Below are positions 45,703-53,752 of a stretch of DNA of 64,000 nt, in pieces (within the stretch, counting starts at the first letter, position 1; each line of letters begins with the position of its first letter). The notes below the pieces were generated by a model that saw nothing but the letters and a program-made list of their open reading frames with translations, had not been told where the DNA came from and made no database searches. Made by a program: the position numbers and the translations under genes. Source of the DNA: Hyphomicrobium_A sp963812795 (lineage in GTDB: Bacteria > Pseudomonadota > Alphaproteobacteria > Rhizobiales > Hyphomicrobiaceae); contig CAWEWG010000003.1 of the NCBI GenBank assembly GCA_963812795.1, positions 124,001 through 188,000 on the forward strand, given 5' to 3'.

Positions 45703-45937
45703 GTCCGTTACCTGCTTTGGGATATGTCTGTCCGACCCCAATGTGTTCGCTTGCTTAACGTCCGACCGCGCATTTGGTGCCCTGACGGCGACGACTCACC
45801 GCGCCTGCCTAACGTCAGCATACGCTTCAGATATAGGGGGCCAAGATTAACCTTGCACTATGCCGCAGGTCGTCTCGCACTGCGGTGAGCCTACGTGCGG
45901 CGCAGCAAGGGGCAGGATCGGCTGAACCGCACGTGCT

Positions 45938-46384
45938 TCAGGCGTCGTCCGCGGCGTCCGCTGCGAGCAGCAAACGCGTCGCTTCGCCGGCATCGCCGGG
46001 CACCGGCACGATCCGATAAAAACAGCTTCTGCGGCCGGTGTGGCAGGCGTGTCCGTCGCCGTCGACTGTGACGCGCAACCAGAGCACGTCCTGATCGCAG
46101 TCGGTGCGCATTTCGACGACATTAAGCACGTTGCCGCTTTCCGCACCCTTCTTCCACAGCGCAGCGCGCGAGCGGCTCCAGAAGTGGACGATGCCGGTCT
46201 CGATTGTGAGCGCGAGCGCCTCGGCATTCATGAAGGCGAACATCAGCGCTTCGCCGCTGCCGGCGTCGGTGACGACCGCCGGAATGAGGCCGGCGGCATC
46301 AAACTTCGGCGCGAAGTCGAGCCCGGCCTCGATATCGGCCTTGGAGCCGCGGGGGGTGAACACCGGTGTCTTGGTCGAAGCCAT
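45938..46384 (-). CDS. hisI: Phosphoribosyl-AMP cyclohydrolase
   Basis: A 148-residue HisI. The zinc/magnesium ligands are visible in MRTDCDQDVLWLRV and GHACHTGRRSCFYR, and the substrate region is HFWSRSRAALWKKGAESGN. It opens the purine ring of phosphoribosyl-AMP in histidine synthesis. HisE is not fused and not adjacent. It lies 27 bp downstream of folE on the same strand; the pairing of folE and hisI is common in Hyphomicrobiales. Confidence 0.95.
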   Translation of the reverse strand: MASTKTPVFTPRGSKADIEAGLDFAPKFDAAGLIPAVVTDAGSGEALMFAFMNAEALALTIETGIVHFWSRSRAALWKKGAESGNVLNVVEMRTDCDQDVLWLRVTVDGDGHACHTGRRSCFYRIVPVPGDAGEATRLLLAADAADDA

Positions 46385-46411
46385 GCGGGTCCTGCAGGTG
46401 TGAAGAAGGTA

Positions 46412-47050
46412 TTAAGCGCCGCTGCGCGGCCGGACGGAGTCGAGGAAGCGTTGACGCCACCCGTCGTCCTTGGCGAAGACGCCGGTGAAGTGCGTCGTCT
46501 CCATGACGGCGTCGGGTTGATTGACGGCGCGCAACGTCATGCACTGATGGGCCGCCCGGATCATCACGGCGACGCCGAGCGGGGCGAGGCTCTGCTGGAT
46601 CGTCTCGCCGATCTGCGCCGTGAGGGATTCCTGCACCTGCAGCCGCCGGGCGAAGATGTCGACCACGCGCGCCAGCTTCGACAGGCCGACGACACGGCGA
46701 TCGGGTAGATATGCAACGTGGGCGATCCCGGTAAAGGGCGCGATGTGATGCTCGCAATGGCTCTCCAGCCGGACGTCGCGCAACAGGATCATGTCACGAT
46801 AGCCGGAGACGTCCTCGAAGGTGCGGTCAAGCTCGGCAGCGGGATCCGCGCGATAGCCGCTGAACCGCTCCTCGTAAGCTTCGACGACGCGCTTTGGCGT
46901 ATTTGCGAGGCCAGAGCGCGCCGGATCATCGCCGGCCCAGGCGAGCAGCGTGCGGACGGCGTCCTCGGCCTCGGCGCGGGAGGGCCGGGGTGGGGTGGTT
47001 GCTGTCAGCTTGATGCCCGGGCTTTGCTTCACGGGGCGGTCCTCTCGCAT
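46412..47050 (-). CDS. folE: GTP cyclohydrolase I (FolE1)
   Basis: A 212-residue FolE. The zinc site and active site are seen in LESHCEHHIAPFTGIAHVAY and AAHQCMTLRAVNQPDAVMET, and RVVGLSKLARVVDIFARRLQVQE is the substrate-binding helix. It converts GTP to 7,8-dihydroneopterin triphosphate for folate. The first 20 residues are a variable extension. It is divergent from the IscU-like gene across 124 bp. Confidence 0.95.
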   Translation of the reverse strand: MREDRPVKQSPGIKLTATTPPRPSRAEAEDAVRTLLAWAGDDPARSGLANTPKRVVEAYEERFSGYRADPAAELDRTFEDVSGYRDMILLRDVRLESHCEHHIAPFTGIAHVAYLPDRRVVGLSKLARVVDIFARRLQVQESLTAQIGETIQQSLAPLGVAVMIRAAHQCMTLRAVNQPDAVMETTHFTGVFAKDDGWRQRFLDSVRPRSGA

Positions 47051-47174
47051 GGCGGCATCAGGGGATATACGACCTCCGGCCCATGCGGGATGTGCGGGAG
47101 GGCGGGCTGCCCTATATTATCGGTACCGGCGGGCCCAAAGGGAAGACCGTCAGCACCCGAGAGCTGGACGACAC

Positions 47175-47642
47175 ATGGCCGATCTGAACGAGATCTACAA
47201 CTCGAAGCTCCTGGAGCTGGCGGCTGACATCCCGCATTCGCAGCGGCTGCAGGATCCTGATGCAACCACCACGGCCCATTCTAAGCTGTGCGGCTCAACG
47301 GTCGCCATCGATCTCGATATGCGGGGCGACGAAGTCATTGGCTACGGCCAGACGGTGAAGGCGTGCCTCTTGGGGCAAGCCGCCTCGGCCATCGTCGGTG
47401 CGCGCATCATCGGCGCGCGGGCGGGAGAGTTGCGCGAGACGGCCGCCGCCATGCGCCGCATGCTGAAGGAGGATGGCCCGCCGCCCAAGGGACGCTTTGC
47501 CGAGCTCGCTATATTGGAGCCGGTGCGCCACTACAAGGCGCGGCACGGCTCGGTGATGCTGGTGTTCGACGCCATCGAGCGCGCCATCGACGAGATCGAG
47601 GGCAAGCGCGCAGGTGCTGTCATCGACGCGGCGCGCGCCTGA
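47175..47642 (+). CDS. IscU/NifU-N-like iron-sulfur cluster scaffold
   Basis: A 155-residue protein from ATG 47175 of the IscU-like scaffold fold: N-terminal LLELAADIPHSQRLQDPDA, then SKLCGSTVAIDLDM (first Cys) and VKACLLGQAASAIVGARIIG (second Cys). The third Cys of canonical IscU is replaced by a region PVRHYKARHGSVMLVFDAI, so it belongs to the two-Cys alphaproteobacterial subgroup often encoded near folE and hisI. Its exact client is not known. The cupin gene follows after 16 bp. Confidence 0.82.
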   Translation: MADLNEIYNSKLLELAADIPHSQRLQDPDATTTAHSKLCGSTVAIDLDMRGDEVIGYGQTVKACLLGQAASAIVGARIIGARAGELRETAAAMRRMLKEDGPPPKGRFAELAILEPVRHYKARHGSVMLVFDAIERAIDEIEGKRAGAVIDAARA

Positions 47643-47658
47643 GCGCTGGGGTGAAGTC

Positions 47659-48126
47659 ATGGCCGTCGTCATCCACGATCCAGCGGGCCTCGCCGGCCGT
47701 CGCACGACGATCTACCCGGTGGCTTTCGCAGCGGGGCTCAAGGGCCGCATCAAACGGGCGCTCGGCGATGCCGGGGGCCTGACGCAGTTCGGTGTCAACC
47801 TGACGACGCTCGAGCCGGGCGCCATCTCGGCGCTGCGCCACTGGCATTCGCGCGAGGACGAGTTCGTCTACGTATTGAGCGGGGAGCTGACGCTCATTGC
47901 CGACGAGGGCGAAGAGCTGTTGGGTCCGGGCGTGGCGGTAGCCTTCCCCGCCGGCGAAGCCAACGCGCATCAGCTCGCCAACCGAAGCGAAGCGGCGGCC
48001 ACCTATCTGGAGATCGGCACGCGCGCGGCCGACGACGTGATCACCTACCCGGACGACGATTTGCGGCTCGTGAAGCGGGACAACCAGCGCCTCTTCGTGC
48101 GCAAGTCCGGCGAGCCCTACGAATGA
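47659..48126 (+). CDS. Cupin-domain protein
   Basis: A 155-residue protein from ATG 47659 (GGGGTGAAG upstream) with one cupin: GAISALRHWHSREDEFVYVLSGE carries the first metal motif (H-x-H-x4-E), and PAGEANAHQLANRSEAAATYLEIG the second (His). It resembles sugar- or amino-acid-related cupins encoded across Hyphomicrobiales with no defined substrate. The stop overlaps the yidD start by four bases. Confidence 0.82.
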   Translation: MAVVIHDPAGLAGRRTTIYPVAFAAGLKGRIKRALGDAGGLTQFGVNLTTLEPGAISALRHWHSREDEFVYVLSGELTLIADEGEELLGPGVAVAFPAGEANAHQLANRSEAAATYLEIGTRAADDVITYPDDDLRLVKRDNQRLFVRKSGEPYE

Positions 48127-48407
48127 GTATGGCAGGCGCGCTGCTCAAGGCGCCCATCCACCTCTACCGCTGGACGTTGAAGCCCTACGTCGGGTGGAAC
48201 TGCCGGCATTTGCCGACGTGCTCGGACTACGCCTTGGGGGCGATCGACAAGAACGGCGCCTGGCGGGGCTTTTGGCTGACGCTGTCGCGCTTGTCGCGCT
48301 GCCATCCATACGGTACGCGGGGGCTGGACCCGGTGCCGGATATCACGGCCGAGCGGCACCCTTGGGCGCCCTGGCGTTACGGCCGGTGGCGCTGGACCGA
48401 TCGATAG
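48123..48407 (+). CDS. yidD: Membrane protein insertion factor YidD
   Basis: A 94-residue YidD with the characteristic N-terminal amphipathic helix (APIHLYRWTLKPYVG) and the block NCRHLPTCSDYALGAI followed by GAWRGFWLTLSRLSRCHPYG. It supports YidC-mediated insertion of inner-membrane proteins. The usual gene neighbours rnpA and yidC are not here, which is normal in many alphaproteobacteria. Its stop codon lies inside a 15-bp tandem duplication. Confidence 0.93.
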   Translation: MSMAGALLKAPIHLYRWTLKPYVGWNCRHLPTCSDYALGAIDKNGAWRGFWLTLSRLSRCHPYGTRGLDPVPDITAERHPWAPWRYGRWRWTDR

Positions 48408-48425
48408 AAGTCCGATCGATAGAAG
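48397..48425. repeat. 15-bp tandem duplication at the yidD/recO junction
   Basis: CCGATCGATAGAAG occurs twice with a period of 15 bases (48397-48410 and 48412-48425). The first copy contains the yidD stop codon and the second supplies the recO leader up to its ribosome-binding region. A recent slippage duplication is likely. Confidence 0.8.
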
Positions 48426-48434
48426 CGAGACGCG

Positions 48435-49170
48435 ATGCAGTGGTCCGATGAGGGCATCATCCTGTCGGTGAGGCCGCACGGCGAGACGGCGGCCGTGGCG
48501 GAGTTCTTCACGCGCGCGCATGGCCGTCACCTCGGCTTGGTGCACGGCGGGCGCTCGCGCAAGCAGCGCCCCGTGCTGCAGACGGGCAATCACGTCGACG
48601 CCACGTGGAAGGCGCGCCTCGCCGAGCATCTCGGTCACGTCAACCTCGAGCTGCGCAAAGGTTATGCCGCGCAAGCGATGGACGATCCGCTGGCGCTCGC
48701 CGGGCTATCGTCGCTGTGCGCGCTGGCACGTCTGCTGCCCGAGCGTGACCCGCACCCCGCCCTGTTCGAGGTGGCCTTGTTCGTGCTCGGCTATCTCGAC
48801 GACCCGGACGTGTGGCCGGCGCTCATGGTGCGCTGGGAGTTGGCGCTGCTGGATGAGCTCGGTTTCGGATTGGATCTCGGCTCGTGTGCGGCGACCGGCA
48901 GCAACGACAAACTCATCTACGTCTCGCCCAAGTCGGGGCGCGCGGTGTCGGAATCGGCCGGAGCGGAGTACCGCGACCGCCTGCTGCGCTTGCCGTCCTT
49001 CTTGTGCAAGGGGCGTCAGGGGGCGCCGACGATGGAAGAAGTCGTCGACGGACTTGCGCTCACGGGGCATTTCCTCGAAACGCGTGTTCTCATCCCGCGC
49101 GAGGAGCAGTTGCCGGCGATCGCGTCGGCGCTTCAAGGATCTCATCGAGCGGCGCGCCGCGGCCGCCTAG
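48435..49170 (+). CDS. recO: DNA repair protein RecO, one frame break near the C-terminus
   Basis: A RecO protein: MQWSDEGIILSVRPHGETAA, then HGRHLGLVHGGRSRKQRPVLQ as OB fold, and LLDELGFGLDLGSCAATG with the C-terminal helical part. The frame stays open to 50081, which would add some 300 residues antisense to two other genes; this is not credible. A change equal to one extra base near 49122 leads instead to RRRFKDLIERRAAAA and a stop at 49170, a normal RecO length of about 244 residues. The break in a housekeeping gene supports sequence error over loss. RecO acts with RecR in RecF-pathway repair. Confidence 0.85.
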
Positions 49171-49856
49171 TCGGCCCTCGGGTCGGGGCCGATGCGCACC
49201 GTGACGCCGTCAGGGCCGGCCTCCAGCGAATACACCTGTCCGTTGCGCGCCTCATAACGCGCCGTCGCCTTGCTCTTGGCGTTGGCAAACACGTTGATGT
49301 CGCGCGGCAGGCAGGCCGTGTGCGCCTTGTACTGCTCGCGGTCGAGGTCGTAGCGCTTGCCGGCGTACTCGTAGGCGACCGGCCGCTTGCCGATGTTGCG
49401 GACCTTGAACGCGTAGCGCAGCGAGTCCTGTCGTCCGAAAAGCTGCACCGCGATGTAGCGCGGATCGTCGGGCGCGGCACGTATGACGGCGACGCCGATG
49501 TCGGTCAGATGCGGCAGCAGCAGGTTGTGGCGATGACCGGGCGAGCGTTGCCATCCGCGCACGGCGCGGTCGGCATAGTCGCGCGCGCTGAACCCGCGGC
49601 TGTCGGAGGCCATGGCCAGGTTCTCGGCGATCTGGCAGTAGCCGTAGCCGGCTTTCTGCGCTCGCGTCGCTGGCGTCGTGCCCTGCAGCGTGTGCGAGAG
49701 ATCGCGGCCGCGCGCCAGAACCTTGGCGTAGGCGCGCGCCGCAGCCTCGAGCCGAGCGTTGGGTCGCACCGCCGCAAGTTTGTGTTGCTTGCGGAAGGCG
49801 TTCGTCATCTCGACGATGGCGACCTCGGTCGCGGGTATGTCGGGTGTGATCGGCAT
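49167..49856 (-). CDS. CAP-domain protein (SCP/PR1 family), paralogue 1
   Basis: A 229-residue protein with a CAP domain at about 10-130: VEMTNAFRKQHKLAAVRPN, LEAAARAYAKVLA, then the metal-site region RDLSHTLQG, AENLAMAS and GWQRSPGHRHNLLLPHLTDIG. I start it at ATG 49856 because the downstream-encoded paralogue begins with the same PITPDI. The C-terminal 90 residues have no named domain. It has no recognisable signal peptide. Its stop overlaps the recO stop by four bases on the other strand. Confidence 0.85.
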   Translation of the reverse strand: MPITPDIPATEVAIVEMTNAFRKQHKLAAVRPNARLEAAARAYAKVLARGRDLSHTLQGTTPATRAQKAGYGYCQIAENLAMASDSRGFSARDYADRAVRGWQRSPGHRHNLLLPHLTDIGVAVIRAAPDDPRYIAVQLFGRQDSLRYAFKVRNIGKRPVAYEYAGKRYDLDREQYKAHTACLPRDINVFANAKSKATARYEARNGQVYSLEAGPDGVTVRIGPDPRAD

Positions 49857-49984
49857 GCTCGCCATGAGCAGCACAAACGGGTGCGGCGTGCGGTCTCTTG
49901 CGTAACAGGGCCGATTATATCGTTGCGGGGGAATAACGGCATGCAAACAACCACGGTGCCCGCAGCCGATTTGACCTTTGCCGC

Positions 49985-50680
49985 CTACTTCGCTGGCGAA
50001 GGCGCCTGCTTCACTTCCACCGTAACGGCGCCGGCGACCCCCGGCCTCACCGTGAACACCTGGCCGCTGCGCGTCTCATAACGCGAGACGGCCCCTGTCT
50101 TGTTGCCGGTGTCGAATTCGATGGTGCCGGGCAGGCAGGCCGTGTGCGTGATGATCTCGTTCGGCGTAACGGTATTGGCCTCCTCCTCGAACGCGTAGGG
50201 GACGTCGCGCGCCGCCTTGTTGGTGATCTTGAAGGTGTACTTCGTCGAGTCCGGGCGGCCGAAGAGCTGCACAGCGATGTATTTTGGCTCGGTCGCCGAG
50301 GCGCGCGCCACCGCGACGCCGATCTCGGTGACGAAAGGCAGCATCAGGTTCTTGCGGTGCCCGGGAGATTCCTCCCACCCCTGCACCGCGCGCCGGGCAT
50401 AGTCGTCGGCGCTAAAGCCGCGCGTGTCGAGGATCGAGGCGAGGTTCTCGCCCACCTGGCAGTAGCGGTAGCCGACCTTGGCCACCCGTTCCGCCGGGGT
50501 CGTCCCATCCGCCGTGTGCGACAACGCCTCGAACGTGCCGAGCTTCTTGGCATAGGCGCGGGCCGCCGCCTGCAGCGTCGGATTGGAGCGCACGGGCGCC
50601 AGCTTGTTCTCGGCGCGGAACGCGTTCGTCATCTCGACGATGGCGGCTTCCGCAGCGGCGATGTCGGGGGTGATCGGCAC
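49985..50680 (-). CDS. CAP-domain protein (SCP/PR1 family), paralogue 2
   Basis: A 231-residue protein from GTG 50680, placed directly after the stop of the preceding membrane-protein gene. The CAP domain (about 10-130) is about half identical to paralogue 1: VEMTNAFRAENKLAPVRSN, ALSHTADG, GENLASIL, GWEESPGHRKNLMLPFVTEIG. The C-terminal part carries YIAVQLFGRPDSTKYTFKI, shared with paralogue 1 (YIAVQLFGRQDSLRYAFKV). Both lack export signals, which is unusual for a family that is mostly secreted. Tandem duplication is evident, with 128 bp between. Confidence 0.87.
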   Translation of the reverse strand: MPITPDIAAAEAAIVEMTNAFRAENKLAPVRSNPTLQAAARAYAKKLGTFEALSHTADGTTPAERVAKVGYRYCQVGENLASILDTRGFSADDYARRAVQGWEESPGHRKNLMLPFVTEIGVAVARASATEPKYIAVQLFGRPDSTKYTFKITNKAARDVPYAFEEEANTVTPNEIITHTACLPGTIEFDTGNKTGAVSRYETRSGQVFTVRPGVAGAVTVEVKQAPSPAK

Positions 50681-50977
50681 TTAATTGTCGCCACGCTGCT
50701 CGACGTGGAACGAGTGCAGCACGCGATGGAAGATCGGTGCCAGCACGAAGCCGGTGGCGATGACGATGACGAGGCCGGAGAAGATGGCGTAGAAACCGGC
50801 GAACACCTTGCCGGCCTCGGTCTTCAGCTCCGCCGCCGGGCCCATGCCGGAAAGGATCATCGCCGCGTTGAGGAATGCGTCGGTCAGCGACATGCCTTCG
50901 AACCCGGCGTAGCCGGCGATGCCGATGGACAGGCCGAAGGCCGTAAGGGCGAACCACAGGCCGACGGCATACGCCAT
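50681..50977 (-). CDS. Two-helix membrane protein with a channel-like re-entrant segment
   Basis: At least 98 residues from ATG 50977. Two transmembrane helices (about 1-24 and 62-85) flank SLTDAFLNAAMILSGMGP, a hydrophobic segment placed like the pore loop of two-helix potassium channels but without the TVGYG filter. ATG 50977 has no ribosome-binding site. The frame stays open further upstream, and GGAGG lies six bases before an ATC codon at 51049 that would give 24 more residues (KLTTFEGRKHKVIPRTAF). Start therefore uncertain. The CAP paralogue 2 gene follows without a gap, suggesting coupling. Confidence 0.65.
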   Translation of the reverse strand: MAYAVGLWFALTAFGLSIGIAGYAGFEGMSLTDAFLNAAMILSGMGPAAELKTEAGKVFAGFYAIFSGLVIVIATGFVLAPIFHRVLHSFHVEQRGDN

Positions 50978-51211
50978 GCGCCACGCGAAAGCGGTCCGTG
51001 GGATGACTTTGTGCTTGCGGCCCTCGAAGGTGGTTAGCTTGATGTCGATGGGAGAATCCTCCGCTGCGCACGGAATGTAGGGTGCAGGCCCCGCGCCAGC
51101 AACGCGCCTTTACAACCCGAGCGACGGGTCGCACTGCCGTTAGGCGGGGCAAAGCACTATATTTCGGGTGTGCGGAGCTTTGGCCTTCCGCCCGCCGAAA
51201 AGGAAAGACGT

Positions 51212-51673
51212 ATGAGCCGCGCGTTCGTCAAAGAGAGCGATAGCGTCGACGAGTTACCCGATCGGCTCATTTCCGAGCACGGGAACCTCGTCACGCCCGA
51301 GGGCTTGGCGCAGATCGAGGCCGCAGTGCAGCGCTTCGATGACGCCCATGCCGCGGCGCAGGTTGCCGGAGACCTTGCCCTCGTCGCCGCTACCGCGCGC
51401 GAACTCCGCTATTGGAGTGCGCGGCTGGGAAGCGCCGAGCTGGTGCCGGCACCGCTGGACGTCGACCGCGTGCAGTTCGGTTCGACAGTGACGATTGCGC
51501 GCGACGACGGGCGCCGGCAGACGTACCGCATCGTCGGCGAGGATGAGGCCGATCCTGCCAATGGCTCGATCTCGTACGTCTCTCCCCTGGCGCGCCAGCT
51601 CGTCGGCAAGCGGGTCGGCGACGGTGTCCGCATGGGCGCAAGCGAGACGGAGATTGTCGCCATTACGCGCTAG
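51212..51673 (+). CDS. GreA/GreB-family transcription factor, diverged
   Basis: A 153-residue protein from ATG 51212 (AAAGGAAAGACG upstream). The C-terminal FKBP-like GreA domain is clear: VQFGSTVTIARDDGRRQTYR, IVGEDEADPANGSISYVSPL, LVGKRVGDGVRM. The N-terminal coiled coil (about 30-75) is shorter than in GreA and the tip has AGDLALVAATA in place of GDLSENAEY, keeping Asp but losing the Glu that helps activate RNA cleavage. It may bind RNA polymerase without stimulating cleavage, like Rnk or Gfh factors (inference). Confidence 0.85.
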   Translation: MSRAFVKESDSVDELPDRLISEHGNLVTPEGLAQIEAAVQRFDDAHAAAQVAGDLALVAATARELRYWSARLGSAELVPAPLDVDRVQFGSTVTIARDDGRRQTYRIVGEDEADPANGSISYVSPLARQLVGKRVGDGVRMGASETEIVAITR

Positions 51674-51715
51674 ACCGGGGGGCTAGACCGCGCGCCGAGA
51701 TTGCCGCTGTGCACT

Positions 51716-51746
51716 CAAAAAGGCGATCGCTCGGGCGATCGCCTTT
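51716..51746. terminator. Bidirectional terminator between convergent genes
   Basis: A perfect 12-bp stem (51719-51730 with 51735-51746, loop TCGG) flanked by A residues on the left and T residues on the right, so it can terminate both the gre-like gene and the SoxYZ-like carrier gene. Confidence 0.85.
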
Positions 51747-51777
51747 CATCTGCTGGGTGAGGTCTGGCAGAGCCGCG

Positions 51778-52593
51778 TCAGCTGCCCTGTCCCACGGGGA
51801 AGTCGCGGGCCCAGGCGGCGCCATGTGAATCGCGCGCTTCGACGTGCAACGTCTCGGCGCCATTGGCGCGGTAGTCGAACTCGACCACCGGATTCTGCGC
51901 CATGGCGATCGACCCCTGCAACGCGAAGACACGCTCATCGCCCTGGCGCACCTCCATGTCGGTGACGATGCGCAGCGGCACGTAGAGCAGCGTCAACTGG
52001 TCGAGCACCATGCCGGTATGGTTGGGGTGCATGATCTTCAGGCGGGCGCGCGGCTCGATCTGCGTCACCGCCTCGCGCTTGCCGAGCGGCTCGAGGGTCA
52101 TGCGGCCCATGCTGGCGGCGATCTGCTCCGGGCTGCCCGACGGCGGCGCCGAGCAGGCGGCCTGACCGCCGGCGAACTTGACGAAGCGGTCGGCCATGTA
52201 GAGCTGGCCATCGCTCGCCTCGACGATGGCGCGCACGTCGGTGCCGGCGTTGAGGCGCAGCAGCGTCGACACCTTGAGGTGCTCGCGTTTGCCGCCGATG
52301 TCGAAGCGGGCGGCGACGGGGGTCGGGTTCTGGTCGACGATGATCGTCACGGCGCGCACCGTGCGGCCGTCGGCGAAGCGGGCCTCGACTTCGATGGGCA
52401 CGGCGCGCTGGTCGAGCGGGCGGAACGGCGCGGTGAGAACGACAGCCTCGCCGGCGGGGTTGATGGTGCGGCCGGCAAACACCCCGGCGCGGATCTCGTC
52501 CCAGGCCGAACCGGCCTGCACGGACGTGGCTGCCATCAGCAACACGAGCGCATACGCGGCGGAGCGGGCGAGCAGCGGGGACGATAGGCGCAT
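51778..52593 (-). CDS. Quinoprotein dehydrogenase-associated SoxYZ-like carrier
   Basis: A 271-residue exported protein from ATG 52593 (GAGGGAATC upstream), with a signal peptide to about residue 27 (AAYALVLLMAATSVQA). The N-terminal half is SoxY-like (AWDEIRAGVFAGRTINPAGE, PFRPLDQRAVPIEV) and the C-terminal half SoxZ-like (ARLKIMHPNHTGMVLDQLT, FALQGSIAMAQNPVVEFDYR). This fused family is encoded with PQQ-dependent alcohol dehydrogenases in methylotrophs and relatives. No dehydrogenase gene lies within the window. The SoxY-type terminal GGCGG thiol motif is not present. Confidence 0.88.
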   Translation of the reverse strand: MRLSSPLLARSAAYALVLLMAATSVQAGSAWDEIRAGVFAGRTINPAGEAVVLTAPFRPLDQRAVPIEVEARFADGRTVRAVTIIVDQNPTPVAARFDIGGKREHLKVSTLLRLNAGTDVRAIVEASDGQLYMADRFVKFAGGQAACSAPPSGSPEQIAASMGRMTLEPLGKREAVTQIEPRARLKIMHPNHTGMVLDQLTLLYVPLRIVTDMEVRQGDERVFALQGSIAMAQNPVVEFDYRANGAETLHVEARDSHGAAWARDFPVGQGS

Positions 52594-52825
52594 GCGGCGA
52601 TTCCCTCGTTCTTTCATGCGTCGCGAGTATGCCCGCTGGCGGCGCCCGCCACAATGGCCCGTCCAAGGACGAACCCAGTGGTTCGGTATCCTCGTCATCG
52701 CTGCGTAAGAAAAAGTCATGGCCGAACAACGCAAAGAGACCCGCGCCTAAGGCCTCTGACGGCGGCCGGGGACTATTCGGCGCGGACGGTAAGGCGGTGG
52801 CCAGCGCCGCCGCCCACGGTACCTG

Positions 52826-53740
52826 CTAATTGTCGTCAATCTCAATCAGGCGCAGTTTTCCATCGGACCCGAGTTCGAGGTCGGCTGACACGGAGCCTTC
52901 AATTCCATCATCGATCGAGATGTGGACGCTTCCGTCGTGGCGAAAGTCTGCCCCGAGCAGGCGCGGTGTTTCGCTCGTGCCGAAGTCGGGTCTGATCGCC
53001 TGAACGAGCTGTGCGCCCTGCGCAACCTGCGCCGCGATGCCGGGGACAATCTCGCGTGCGCGCGCAAGTGCCGTGTCGAACCTCCCCGATAGATCAGCAA
53101 ACAGCTCATAACTCGGCCCGTCCTCGTTGGTTTGGGTGTAGCGCGCTGGCCGGTGGGGCCTGAACCAGAACCATCCAAGCATCGGGTCGTCGATGACAAG
53201 CGCCAGGGCGGTCCCTAGGAGCGCATCGGGCTCTGCGGGGCCAACCACTTCCAGCGGGGCACGCCCGGCGAGCTTGTCGAAACCGCGCGCGATCTCGACT
53301 TCCGAAAGGCCTCGCGGTCCAAACGAGCAATCAGCGATAACGCGAAAAACCTCATCGCCTGTGACCGTGACAACGTCGTCGTTGGCCCGAATGCGAAAAG
53401 TGCTGCCTTCGGCGCAAATGTCCTCGATGTGCGTACCCGTAGGAATGCTGAGCTCGTGCCACGACGTCGCGCCCCTTGGGTCGCGCCGCAGCACGACGAG
53501 AGCCGTTCGCGTTGGTGTGCCGGGCGAGGGGTTCTTAGCGGGTTGCGCCGAGTAGCCGTACCAGCGGCCGTCCCGGAAAGCGCCGAACTGGTGGCGAACC
53601 GCCAGCATGTATTTGCGATCTGCTGACGCGGCACGTGTGGGATCGGCAGCGAGGTAGGCATCGAGCGGCGCGGCATCGCCATTCTCGGCCTTCGCCAGAA
53701 GATCATAGAGCACGGTCCCATATTCGGTATTGTCCGTCAT
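52826..53740 (-). CDS. Hypothetical protein, 304 residues
   Basis: A 304-residue soluble protein from ATG 53740. The N-terminus has a helical segment with LYDLLAKAENGDAAPLDAYL; the middle is mixed alpha/beta; the last 40 residues are beta-rich and acidic (DGSVHISIDDGIEG, LRLIEIDDN). No signal peptide, membrane helix or motif that I recognise. Its base composition is slightly less GC-rich than neighbours. It is divergent, with only 12 bp to the next open frame, suggesting that the neighbour's true start lies further away. Confidence 0.6.
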   Translation of the reverse strand: MTDNTEYGTVLYDLLAKAENGDAAPLDAYLAADPTRAASADRKYMLAVRHQFGAFRDGRWYGYSAQPAKNPSPGTPTRTALVVLRRDPRGATSWHELSIPTGTHIEDICAEGSTFRIRANDDVVTVTGDEVFRVIADCSFGPRGLSEVEIARGFDKLAGRAPLEVVGPAEPDALLGTALALVIDDPMLGWFWFRPHRPARYTQTNEDGPSYELFADLSGRFDTALARAREIVPGIAAQVAQGAQLVQAIRPDFGTSETPRLLGADFRHDGSVHISIDDGIEGSVSADLELGSDGKLRLIEIDDN

Positions 53741-53752
53741 TTACAAACCTAA

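Noticed and set aside
49171..50081. C-terminal extension of recO by about 300 codons
   Set aside because: The extension is antisense to two CAP-domain genes. A one-base frame change near 49122 gives the normal RecO end instead.
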